Shown piece after piece: positions 32,484-40,274 of a stretch of 40,300 bases of DNA (positions are counted from its first letter, which is position 1; each line of letters opens with the position of its first letter). The translations under genes and the position numbers were made by a program. The stretch is from Dehalococcoidia bacterium UBA2158. Its GTDB lineage: Bacteria; Chloroflexota; Dehalococcoidia; Lucifugimonadales; UBA3495. The stretch is taken from assembly GCA_002328185.1 (NCBI GenBank), contig DCWQ01000050.1, forward strand, positions 11,102-51,401. Direction: 5' to 3'. A model generated the notes under the pieces. The model did not search any database and was not told the origin of the DNA. It worked only from the letters and a program-made list of their open reading frames with translations.

Positions 32484-32908
32484 TTAGGTCTGCGCAGCCG
32501 CTTGGCTTTGGTAGGTGATTGGTCCGGTGCAAACGACCGGCCCTCCGGGTGCGCTCTCGGCCGTCTGGTCGTATCCCAGATATAATTCTGGAAATATTGA
32601 CCGGTCCCGGCCCCAATTGAGTAAAATGCCCTGGTTCGGGTCCTTGGGACGGGGTTCAAAACCCTGAGGCACTCGGTCACATAGGCTGAAAACTCGGATT
32701 TCCCGTATTCGCCGTCGCTGGGGATGCCGATGCTTTCCGCAAGCTGCCTTTGCACCACCTCCCCGACCCCGCTCCGCACTCCGCGTGCCAGTTCTTCCCG
32801 GTCATACTCTTGGCCGAACTCTTTGCCTCGCATCAAGCCTCTGATCTCGGGCGGGCGAACCAGACTGTCCACATGGGTGGTCAGGATTCGTGAAGAGGAG
32901 TTTTCCAT
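32484..32908 (-). pseudogene. N-terminal fragment of a MetE-like (cobalamin-independent methionine synthase family) protein
   Basis: The frame from ATG 32908 reads RILTTHVDSLVRPPEIRGLM, VVQRQLAESIGIPSDGEYGK and SEFSAYVTECLR, the N-terminal part of the archaeal-type MetE / epoxyalkane:CoM-transferase-like family. Near 32665 sense shifts frame to GFEPRPKDPNQGILLNWGRD and GGPVVCTGPITYQSQAAAQT, ending at TAA 32486-32484. Family members have some 350-400 residues with the zinc-binding His/Cys residues in the C-terminal half; only about 140 are left here, plus a frameshift. It lies in the minus-strand run between glcB and the UGSC gene, and similar genes may be partners of UGSC systems in intact loci. 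Note that Thr-His-Val-Asp has Asp where relatives usually have Gly. Confidence 0.7.
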
Positions 32909-32942
32909 CTACGTCTCTCTGAAAAGGGTGCGGTTGGGCATG

Positions 32943-35174
32943 CTACTTGCCGCTGGCTTTGACCGCCTTTCGGTATTTGAAGAGGGCGGGCTCCACGTAG
33001 GCGCTGGGAGAGGAAAGGGCGTCATCGATGATCTCCAGCACAGCAGAGACCACCGGCTCCTGCAAAAGGCCGGACCGCTTTTCAGGGGTGTCGGTCATCG
33101 GCACGTATTCGGGATTGCCCAGGCTCTGCTGGTCCAATATCTCGGTGGCCTTGGTTACCGCGTCCTCGATCTCCGACTGGCTGACCACGCCGTGCAGCTT
33201 CCAGTTGGCGATGATCGCGCCGTCGATGCGCTCGGTGGCCCGGTCTTTCATTTCTTCAATCTGGCCGAAGTTGGGCACGCCGCTACAGCCGATGCCGCGG
33301 TGCACCCAGGGCTCCACGTAGGCGACCATACTATGGGCGTAGCTCAATAACAAGGTCTCTTTGACTTCCGGATCAGCAACTTTGCCGTTATCCAGGACCG
33401 GGAAAGTGAGAAGGTCTTGCCTGGATATGTCCGGCGAGGGCGAGTCCTCCATGGTCCGCTGCACCTGATCGACGTCGATCATATGGTAGTGCATGGAGTG
33501 GAGATGGCTGGGGTTGGGCGCCGGCACCCAGGCGGTGTTCCCGCCGCTCCGTGGATGGTTGATCTTATTTTCCAGCATCTCCACCATGGCCCGGTTCCTG
33601 ACCTGCATCCCCTTGCCGATCTTCCCCTGGTTGTGGACGCCGGCGCGAAGGCTCACGTCCACGTTGTGCAGCTCATAGCTGGTGTTGAAAACAGAACGGG
33701 TCAGGTCGTCCCGCAGGTCGACCGGCCCGGCGTGGGTCTGGACCCTTATCTGGGAGCCGGTGCGGTCGAGGAATCCGGTGTTGGTGAAGAACACCCGGCT
33801 CTGGGCAGACCGCAGCGCTTCTGCCAGTTGCAGGGTCATGCCGAGCTCTTCGTTCATGATGCCGATGAGCATAGTGTTCTTGGCCAGCCCCAACCGGTCT
33901 TCCACAGCCTCGAAGAAACGCACCTGCTCGCCGACTTCCTCGGCGGTCTGCAGTTTGGGTGTCACCTGGTAAACGTAGCCTTTCGTGCTGTTGGGCGCCC
34001 GGTTGTTTGAGCCCTTATCGTGGGCAGTGGCGATGAGCGTCGTCAGCAGAACGCCTAGCATGCGCTCCGATATCTCTTGGCCGCCCACCGTCACCATATC
34101 CGTGTACATGTGCAGCGACACGTTGCGCACCGACATCAGGCTGGTACCCTTGGCGGTCTGGCCGGAGCCGTCGGCGCCGGTGAAACTGATGTCTGGATTC
34201 ACGGTCTTGAGAGCGCCGCGAGAACTCTGGGCTTCAATGTCCCCTCGAATCAGCCCTAGGTAGTTGCGCAGGGCCAGCGCCATGTCTTCGGCGTCAACGA
34301 TGGCCACTGCGTCTTCAAAATCGACGATGTTGGTGACGGCCGACTCCACGATTAGGTCTTTGAACTGGCCGTTGTCTGCGTTGACCGTACCGCCTTCGTA
34401 GAGCTGAAACTGAATCTTGAGACCATTGTCCTCCAAGAAGAACTCGGTCAGTTGATTCCTGTCTTGGTTGAAGCCAACAAACTTGGCGGGGTCTTGTAGT
34501 CCGGCCTCGGTTCCGTCCGAGGTGTGGCCCCTAAGTACGTAGCCGCCGCCGGAGCTGTGGCTGACGGAATAGGACACGAGATCGTTGAACCCCAGACCGT
34601 TCTCCCACTGGGCCACATGGCTATCGAGATACTCGTTGGTCCGGTCGACAACCATTTGAAGGCGTTCGTCACGGCTGGTCTCGCGGTCGATCTCGGCGTT
34701 GACGTCGCTGAGGAAATAGGCGTCGTAGAGGCTGCCCCACCGGGCGTTGGCGCCGCCGACGGCCATGCTGGCGATGTTGACCGGCGTGACCAACTCAGGG
34801 CCGTTCTGAGACATTTCGAAGTCGAGTACGGGGGTGGTCATGCCGACTTGGACGGCTGCTTCTGGTTCCAGATAACCCTGGTCCACCAGGAATTGCCCCA
34901 ACTCCACTGCGTCGCCGGCTGCTGAATCTTCGGTGGGCTCCCAGCCTGTTTTCCGTTTCGCCAGATAGTATTGGTCGATCGACTCTTGCCGGGCGATGCG
35001 CTTTTCCAGAAGTTCGGCGTTCTTGGGGCCGAATTGCTGGACCAGATCACCCAGTATGGTGAAGACCTCATCCACGGTCTTACCGGTGCCGAGAACGACC
35101 TCATCTCTGACGAACGAGTACAGGGCGTCGTCAATGTCCACGGAAGTTCCAGATGCCAGGATAATGGTCGTCAT
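32943..35174 (-). CDS. glcB: Malate synthase G
   Basis: A 743-residue malate synthase of the G type (E. coli GlcB has 723), which condenses glyoxylate with acetyl-CoA to malate. Conserved active-site blocks are NIVDFEDAVAIVDAEDM (E287-D288, Mg2+ region), SVRNVSLHM (Arg350, glyoxylate binding), IGIMNEELGMT (where E. coli has IMDEERRT), RVFFTNTGFLDRTGSQI, and WVHRGIGCSGVPN with MKDRATERID, whose Asp is the catalytic base. Asn replaces Asp in IMNEE, a conservative oddity next to the conserved Glu. GGAG lies six nt before ATG. serC ends 35 nt upstream on the same strand, so the two are probably cotranscribed. No isocitrate lyase is in the window, so glyoxylate may come from glycolate or purine routes; that is inference. 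Confidence 0.95.
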   Translation of the reverse strand: MTTIILASGTSVDIDDALYSFVRDEVVLGTGKTVDEVFTILGDLVQQFGPKNAELLEKRIARQESIDQYYLAKRKTGWEPTEDSAAGDAVELGQFLVDQGYLEPEAAVQVGMTTPVLDFEMSQNGPELVTPVNIASMAVGGANARWGSLYDAYFLSDVNAEIDRETSRDERLQMVVDRTNEYLDSHVAQWENGLGFNDLVSYSVSHSSGGGYVLRGHTSDGTEAGLQDPAKFVGFNQDRNQLTEFFLEDNGLKIQFQLYEGGTVNADNGQFKDLIVESAVTNIVDFEDAVAIVDAEDMALALRNYLGLIRGDIEAQSSRGALKTVNPDISFTGADGSGQTAKGTSLMSVRNVSLHMYTDMVTVGGQEISERMLGVLLTTLIATAHDKGSNNRAPNSTKGYVYQVTPKLQTAEEVGEQVRFFEAVEDRLGLAKNTMLIGIMNEELGMTLQLAEALRSAQSRVFFTNTGFLDRTGSQIRVQTHAGPVDLRDDLTRSVFNTSYELHNVDVSLRAGVHNQGKIGKGMQVRNRAMVEMLENKINHPRSGGNTAWVPAPNPSHLHSMHYHMIDVDQVQRTMEDSPSPDISRQDLLTFPVLDNGKVADPEVKETLLLSYAHSMVAYVEPWVHRGIGCSGVPNFGQIEEMKDRATERIDGAIIANWKLHGVVSQSEIEDAVTKATEILDQQSLGNPEYVPMTDTPEKRSGLLQEPVVSAVLEIIDDALSSPSAYVEPALFKYRKAVKASGK

Positions 35175-35209
35175 ACTTGGCTCCGATCTATCTGGTTCAG
35201 GTCGCCGGC

Positions 35210-36289
35210 CTAGCCGTGGTTGCGCTCGAATTCCTTCATGAATGACACCAGGGCCTCCACGCCCTCTTTGGGGAAGGCATTGTAAATCGAAGCCCGGATG
35301 CCGCCAACCGACCGATGGCCCTTGAGTTCAACCAGCCCTTCGGCGGTGGCCTCACTGGCGAACTGTGCCTCCAGTTCAGGCGATGGGAGGCGGAAAGTCA
35401 CATTCATGCGGGACCGGTGCCCCGGCTGAGCGTGGCCGCTGAAGAACTCGGACGAGTCGAGCTCGTCGTAGAGCAGTTTGGCCTTGTCATCATTCTGATT
35501 TTCCATGTGTTCCAGGCCGCCCTGCTGGACCAGCCATTTGACCACCAAGCCCAGGATGTAGATCGAGAACACGGGCGGCGTGTTGTGGGCTGAGTTGCCC
35601 TTGGCATGGATGCGGTAGTTGAGCATGGCGGGGAGGCTATCAGGGCTCCGTTCAAGGAGGTCGTCCCGGACCAGCACCAGCGTGACACCGGCCGCGCCCA
35701 AGTTCTTCTGTGCGCCGGCGTAGATCAGGCCGTATTTCGAGACGTCGATGGGCTTGCTGAAGATGTTGGAGGAAAGGTCTGCCACCAGCGGCACATCGCC
35801 CCCATCCGGTTCCGTGGGCCATTCGGTGCCGTAGATGGTGTTGTTCCCGGTGAAGTGAACGTAGTCGGCCTTGGGGTCCAGGTCCAGTTGGTTCTGGCTG
35901 GGGATATGGTCGTGGTTCGAGTCTTTAGTGGAACCGGCCACCCGTATATCGCCGACTTTCTGCGCGTCCTGTAGCGCCAAGTTGGCGAAATTCCCGGTGA
36001 CAATGTGGTCGGCCTTGCCACCGGGTCTCAGAAGGTTCATTGGCACCATGGAGAATTGCAGGGAAGCTCCGCCTTGCAGGAACAGAATGCGGTAGTTGTC
36101 CGGTATTCCGGCCAGCTTGCGGATATCCTGTTCGGCGGTGTCGATCAACTCCACAACGGGTTTTGAGCGGTGGCTTATCTCCAGCAGCGACATGCCCACG
36201 CCAGGCAGCGACACCAGGTCCTTCTGCGCTTCTTCAAGCACCGCAGCGGGCAAGGTGGCCGGCCCTGCGGCAAAGTTATAGATAGTCAT
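35210..36289 (-). CDS. serC: Phosphoserine aminotransferase
   Basis: A 359-residue class V aminotransferase, SerC, which makes O-phospho-L-serine from 3-phosphohydroxypyruvate and glutamate and acts in pyridoxal-phosphate synthesis in some bacteria. The N-terminus NFAAGPATLPAAVLEEAQKD, SLLEISHRSKPV, FLQGGASLQFSMVPMNLL and the phosphate-binding VADLSSNIFSKPIDVSKYG precede the PLP lysine, Lys195, in AGAQKNLGAAG. The substrate-binding C-terminus RSVGGIRASIYNA follows. The Shine-Dalgarno is weak (GAAAGA). glcB follows after 35 nt. Length is standard. Confidence 0.97.
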   Translation of the reverse strand: MTIYNFAAGPATLPAAVLEEAQKDLVSLPGVGMSLLEISHRSKPVVELIDTAEQDIRKLAGIPDNYRILFLQGGASLQFSMVPMNLLRPGGKADHIVTGNFANLALQDAQKVGDIRVAGSTKDSNHDHIPSQNQLDLDPKADYVHFTGNNTIYGTEWPTEPDGGDVPLVADLSSNIFSKPIDVSKYGLIYAGAQKNLGAAGVTLVLVRDDLLERSPDSLPAMLNYRIHAKGNSAHNTPPVFSIYILGLVVKWLVQQGGLEHMENQNDDKAKLLYDELDSSEFFSGHAQPGHRSRMNVTFRLPSPELEAQFASEATAEGLVELKGHRSVGGIRASIYNAFPKEGVEALVSFMKEFERNHG

Positions 36290-36635
36290 GTTTGTTTTCT
36301 TTCGCCCTTCCCAACTTCTTCAGTACCAGGTTCCCTATTCGATTGCACAAGCAAGCAACAGGTTATGCTATCCGACCCCGAATACTTTGGCAAACTGAGA
36401 GGTCAAGGAGAACTGCGATTGTTCTGATTCGCCGCGCCAAATCGGTCTGCCCTGAGCTTGTCAAAGGATGCGCACAAGTCATGGCTGTGACGGGAAGCGC
36501 CGCCTATTCGTCATTCCATCGAAAGCTGGAATCCAAGGTGGTCTCCGTGGATAAGTTTTTGCTGAGGCAATCTACATGGATTCCGGCCTCCGCCGGAATG
36601 ACGGGGGGACGTCCTATCCACGCCAATGCCTGAGT
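36290..36635. repeat. Gene-free stretch with GTCATTCC-family element, copy 3
   Basis: CGTCATTCCATCGAAAGCTG (36509-36528) opens and GGCCTCCGCCGGAATGACGG (36585-36604) closes the element, with TACATGGATTCC between, as in copy 2. CCCTGAGCTTGTCAAAGGATG (36451-36471) resembles the CCTGAG repeats. No gene is seen. Confidence 0.7.
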
Positions 36636-37301
36636 CTAAGCCGGGGCTTTGAAGCGATAGCCCACGTTCCAGATGGTCTCCACGAATGAGCGGCCGGGGG
36701 ACTCCACCTTGGAGCGGAGCCGCCGGATGTGGACGTCCACCGTGCGGGTGCCCCCCAGGTAATCGTAGCCCCAGATCTGGCTGAGCAGGGCTTCGCGGGT
36801 GTAGACCCTGCCGGGGTTGGAGGCCAGAAGAACCAGAAGCTGGAACTCTTTGTAGGTCAACGCCACGCGGCGGCCGGCCACAGTGACTTCGTAGCGTTCT
36901 TCGTCGATGGAAAGGTCGCCGACTTTGAGCAGCTGGGGGCCTGGAGGGCCGCTCACCCGGAACATCGCCTGTTCCACCCGGGCGGCCAGTTCACCCTCCG
37001 ACACATGGCCGACCAGCATCTCGTCGGGATTTAAGGACGGGTCGTAATCGGTGATCGCCTCTCTGGGCACGGCAGCCAGCACCGGCAGCTTTCGGTCCCG
37101 GCATTCTTCAACCATGCGCCGGGCGTCCGAATGCTCCAGGGAAGACATGTCCAATAGCACAGCGTCCGGAGAAGTGACGCCGTTCTCGTCGAGTTGTTCC
37201 AGGTCGATGCCCACCTGGTATGACATACCGGCACGGTCGACGGTGTCCGCCAGAACTGTGGGTGCGCCTCCATGATTTACCAGGACAAAAAGGTGATACA
37301 A
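36636..37301 (-). CDS. OmpR-type response regulator with atypical receiver domain
   Basis: A 221-residue regulator. The C-terminal ~100 residues form a clear winged-helix OmpR/PhoB domain: LTYKEFQLLVLLASNPGRVYTREALLSQIWGY and TRTVDVHIRRLRSKVE, ending VGYRFKAPA. The N-terminal receiver-like domain keeps the phospho-acceptor position as Asp51 (DAVLLDMSS) but lacks the acidic pair normally at the end of strand 1 (FVLVNHGG) and shows no clear strand-5 Lys. It may thus be unphosphorylated or respond to another signal. No histidine kinase is adjacent. The start is TTG 37301; it has no strong Shine-Dalgarno, so the exact start is uncertain. The DNA-binding domain call is secure. Confidence 0.9.
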   Translation of the reverse strand: MYHLFVLVNHGGAPTVLADTVDRAGMSYQVGIDLEQLDENGVTSPDAVLLDMSSLEHSDARRMVEECRDRKLPVLAAVPREAITDYDPSLNPDEMLVGHVSEGELAARVEQAMFRVSGPPGPQLLKVGDLSIDEERYEVTVAGRRVALTYKEFQLLVLLASNPGRVYTREALLSQIWGYDYLGGTRTVDVHIRRLRSKVESPGRSFVETIWNVGYRFKAPA

Positions 37302-37486
37302 AGTGCCGGTCCAAACTCCCGAGTGTTTTTGATTATCAGGAAAAGTATATCAAACAGGTTTTGCTTACTGACCCCACCAAACCCCGATGAGACGAGATTG
37401 ACGCTAAACTACCGCGCAACTATCATGGCGGTATCGTGGCAGCAGCTATCTGAGCATAAGATTCAGGGCCGTTAGGGAGTGAAGTT

Positions 37487-38281
37487 ATGAGCACCCAGAC
37501 CATCACCGGCACAGCCCAGGAGGTTCGCGCGATGATTCGGTCCAACGCCTGGCGCGGCATCACCTCTGGAGTGGCGCCGGGCCACGTTCAGGCCAACCTG
37601 GCCATCCTCTCCAAGGACCTAGCGTTCGATTTCCTGCTGTTTTGCCAGCGTAACCCCAAGCCCTGCCCTCTGTTAGAAGTCATCGAACCGGGCAAGGTCG
37701 AGCCAGTGCTCACTTCACCGGGCGCCGACATCCGGACCGATGCGTCCGGGTACCGGATCTACGAAAACGGCCAGTTCACCGCGGAAGTCGATACCATCGA
37801 AGACTATTGGCGGGACGACTTGGTCTCTTTCTTGCTGGGCTGCAGCTTCTCGTTCGAGACCGCCATGGTTGAAGCGGGCATCCCGTTGCGCCATCAACAG
37901 ACCGGCAACAACGTGGCCATGTATATCACCAACATTGCCACCACTCCCGCCGGCATATTCGTCGGACCAATGGTCGTCAGCATGCGGCCGGTGAAGCGTG
38001 AGCAGGTGGTCCGGGCGGTACAAGTGACCTCGCGGTTCCCCTCTACCCACGGCGCTCCGATACACATAGGCACCCCCACCGACATCGGCATCACGGACAT
38101 CTCCAAGCCAGATTTCGGGGACGCCGTTGAGATCAAGGACGACGAGGAGCCGGTGTTCTGGGCATGCGGCGTGACTCCTCAGGCGGTGGCACTCAACTGC
38201 AAACCGCCCCTGATGATTACCCACGCCCCTGGCCGGATGTTCATCACAGACGGGCGCGACGCAGATTACGCGGTTTTGTAG
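37487..38281 (+). CDS. DUF1445 family protein (D-glutamate cyclase N-terminal-domain type, YcsI-like)
   Basis: A 264-residue protein of the DUF1445 / YcsI family, formerly labelled putative hydro-lyase and now linked to D-glutamate cyclase. Characteristic stretches are WRGITSGVAPGHVQANLAIL, FDFLLFCQRNPKPCPLLEV, DDLVSFLLGCSFSFE, RPVKREQVVRAVQVTSRFP, HGAPIHIGTPTDIGI and VFWACGVTPQAVALNCKPPL, with THAPGRMFITD near the end. ATG is preceded by AGGGAGTG. In vertebrate DGLUCY this domain is fused to a DUF4392 domain, and here the DUF4392 gene follows after 46 nt. Together they probably convert D-glutamate to 5-oxo-D-proline, which is inferred from the mammalian enzyme. Confidence 0.92.
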   Translation: MSTQTITGTAQEVRAMIRSNAWRGITSGVAPGHVQANLAILSKDLAFDFLLFCQRNPKPCPLLEVIEPGKVEPVLTSPGADIRTDASGYRIYENGQFTAEVDTIEDYWRDDLVSFLLGCSFSFETAMVEAGIPLRHQQTGNNVAMYITNIATTPAGIFVGPMVVSMRPVKREQVVRAVQVTSRFPSTHGAPIHIGTPTDIGITDISKPDFGDAVEIKDDEEPVFWACGVTPQAVALNCKPPLMITHAPGRMFITDGRDADYAVL

Positions 38282-38286
38282 CTGAC

Positions 38287-38310
38287 AGCTGTCAGCAATC
38301 AACTTTCAGC
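38287..38310. repeat. Short repeat AGCTGTCAGC-N6-CTTTCAGC, copy 2
   Basis: It lies between the two D-glutamate-cyclase genes. With the bases before it, it forms the perfect 16-bp palindrome GCTGACAGCTGTCAGC (38281-38296). The other copy is at 7393-7416. Confidence 0.65.
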
Positions 38311-38327
38311 TTTCTTAGGGAGGGGTT

Positions 38328-39182
38328 TTGGGCGAGACTATCGAAGATATCATTCTGGAGCAGGACAAGCGGGGGATGCTGGCCTTGCGGCCTTATCTGC
38401 CCGACAATTACTGTACTCAGGCAGCGCAATTTATAGACGACAATCCGGGCGGCGTTATCATCGTAACCGGCTTCTATGTGGTGATGGCCGGCAAGCCGGA
38501 GACCGACGGCCCGCCGGGGGCGATTGCCATCGGAGAGGCGCTGAAGGGGTTGGGCCGCACGGTCACCTACGTCAGCGACGAGTACACCACCCCGGTTCTG
38601 CGCCGCTACGCCAATGGCTCTGCTGTGATTGACTTCCCCATCGATGGCATAGAGGCCAGCAAGCAACACGCCAAGGACATCCTCGAGCAAGTTAAACCCT
38701 CACTGCTGATCTCGATAGAACGTTGCGGCCGTACCCGGGACGATACCTATCTAAACATGCGCTACGTAGATATCTCGCCGAACACCGCCCGTTTGGACTA
38801 TTTGTTCGACTCGGATGTCCCCTCGGTGGGCATCGGCGACGGAGGCAATGAGATTGGCATGGGCAACCTAGCCGAGGTCATACCCACGATAGACTCGCTG
38901 CCCGACTATCCCGCCGTGAACCAGGTCGACCGGCTGATCATCGCCAGCGTGTCCAATTGGGGCGGGTACGGCTTGGTGGCCGCTCTGTCCCGAATCTTCG
39001 GCAAGAACCTGCTGCCTTCGGTGGAGTCCGAGACCGCTATGCTCCACGGGATGATCGAATCGGGAGTAGTGGACGGCACCACTGGCGACGCCGTGCCCAC
39101 GGTGGACAATTTCTCGGCTGAAGAGAATGGAGCGCTGCTGGCCCGACTACACCGGGCGGTGGAGAGCCCCGGCTCCGGCTGA
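38328..39182 (+). CDS. DUF4392 family protein (D-glutamate cyclase C-terminal-domain type)
   Basis: A 284-residue DUF4392 protein, equivalent to the C-terminal half of vertebrate D-glutamate cyclase (DGLUCY). Recognisable blocks are GVIIVTGFYVVMAGKPETDGPPGAIAIGEAL, LLISIERCGRTRDDTYLNMR, VGIGDGGNEIGMGNLAEVIP and SNWGGYGLVAALS. The Gly-rich GDGGNEIGMG stretch is typical of the family's active-site region. The start is TTG 38328, with AGGGAGGGG just before it; spacing of about four nt is short but acceptable. It follows the DUF1445 gene, giving both halves of the eukaryotic fusion protein as separate subunits. A role in D-glutamate turnover is inferred. Confidence 0.92.
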   Translation: MGETIEDIILEQDKRGMLALRPYLPDNYCTQAAQFIDDNPGGVIIVTGFYVVMAGKPETDGPPGAIAIGEALKGLGRTVTYVSDEYTTPVLRRYANGSAVIDFPIDGIEASKQHAKDILEQVKPSLLISIERCGRTRDDTYLNMRYVDISPNTARLDYLFDSDVPSVGIGDGGNEIGMGNLAEVIPTIDSLPDYPAVNQVDRLIIASVSNWGGYGLVAALSRIFGKNLLPSVESETAMLHGMIESGVVDGTTGDAVPTVDNFSAEENGALLARLHRAVESPGSG

Positions 39183-39198
39183 TTCACTAAGGCAATTA

Positions 39199-39291
39199 TC
39201 ACCCTGAGCATTAGCGAACGGGTCTCTTTGCTTTGATGGAACATGCTTGTGACCGGCAACGAGATTCCTCGGCTGACGCCTCGGAATGATA
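39199..39291. repeat. Dispersed CACCCTGAG...CTCGGAATGA element, copy
   Basis: ATCACCCTGAGCATTAGCGA and ACGGGTCT open it; CAACGAGATTCCTCG and GCCTCGGAATGAT close it. Very similar to 40181-40274. Confidence 0.7.
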
Positions 39292-39344
39292 ATTTCGCTT
39301 ATGCTCTATCAATCGGAAAACAGACTTAACCTTAGGAGACACAG

Positions 39345-40163
39345 ATGCTGATCGTAGACGCACAAGTTCACCTTTGGGCCAACCATGTTCCCGGCAACCC
39401 CGGACACCGTCAGATACCCGACTTCAAGGCCGCTGACCTACTGAAAGAGATGGACGAGGGCGGAATCAACGCAGCTATCATCCATCCGCCAAGCTGGGAC
39501 CCAGGTTCCGACGGGCTGGCCTTGGACGCGGCCAAAGCGCACCCCAACCGGCTGTCCATCTTGGGCAAGATTCCGTTGGAAAAGCCCGAGAGCAAGTCAC
39601 TGGTTGATGGTTGGCTGGCCCAACCGGGCATGCTGGGGTTCCGGTTCAGTTTCACTCAGCCCCACCAGGCGACTTGGCCAACCGACGGAACCATGGAATG
39701 GATCTGGCCGGAAGCGGAACGACTGGGCATACCGATAGCGCTGATGGCCTCCAACTACATGTCGATGGTCGCCCCCATCGCCGAGAAGCACCCCAACCTG
39801 AAATTGATTGTTGACCACCTAGGTCGTGTCGGTGGCGCCACCGACGCTGAGTGCTTCGCCACCCTGCCCGAGATGCTGACCCTGGCCAAATACCCCAACG
39901 TGGCCATCAAGGCCACCGGCGCGCCCAGCTACTCCAGCGGGGCCTATCCCTTCAGCAGCATCCACGACTACCTGCACCAGATTTACGACGCCTTCGGTCC
40001 GGAGCGCATGTTCTGGGGCACCGACATCACCCGCATGCCCTGCTCCTGGAAACAATGCGTGACCATGTTCACCGAGGAGTTGCCCTGGCTATCCGAGGCC
40101 GACAAGGACCTCATCATGGGCCAGGCAGTTTGCAATTTCTTGGGGTGGGATATCACGGAGTAG
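39345..40163 (+). CDS. Amidohydrolase_2 family metal-dependent hydrolase
   Basis: A 272-residue TIM-barrel hydrolase of the amidohydrolase 2 family (related to 2-pyrone-4,6-dicarboxylate hydrolase and ACMSD). The N-terminal metal motif DxHxH appears as DAQVHLW, with the second His replaced by Trp, as in the lactonase-like subgroup. Further blocks are GINAAIIHPPSWDP, GFRFSF, LIVDHLGR (His on strand 6) and FWGTDITR, whose Asp is the catalytic residue. The ATG has AGGAG nine nt upstream. It lies downstream of the D-glutamate-cyclase pair on the same strand but across a 160-nt repeat-containing gap, so co-transcription is uncertain. A lactone or small cyclic acid substrate is likely. Confidence 0.92.
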   Translation: MLIVDAQVHLWANHVPGNPGHRQIPDFKAADLLKEMDEGGINAAIIHPPSWDPGSDGLALDAAKAHPNRLSILGKIPLEKPESKSLVDGWLAQPGMLGFRFSFTQPHQATWPTDGTMEWIWPEAERLGIPIALMASNYMSMVAPIAEKHPNLKLIVDHLGRVGGATDAECFATLPEMLTLAKYPNVAIKATGAPSYSSGAYPFSSIHDYLHQIYDAFGPERMFWGTDITRMPCSWKQCVTMFTEELPWLSEADKDLIMGQAVCNFLGWDITE

Positions 40164-40180
40164 TAGCCTTCCACACTTCT

Positions 40181-40274
40181 GTCACCCTGAGCGCTAGCGA
40201 ACGGGTCTCAATGCTTTCGAGAAACGTGTTTGTTGTTGGCAACAAAATTGCTGGGCCAGGGCCTCGGAATGACA
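40181..40274. repeat. Dispersed CACCCTGAG...CTCGGAATGACA element, copy
   Basis: GTCACCCTGAGCGCTAGCGA and ACGGGTCT open it and GCCTCGGAATGACAC closes it, as at 39199-39291. No gene follows to the window end. Confidence 0.7.

Noticed and set aside
3448..40274. Repeated palindromes as a CRISPR array
   Set aside because: Copies are kilobases apart, variable in length and not separated by regular spacers; no cas gene is present.
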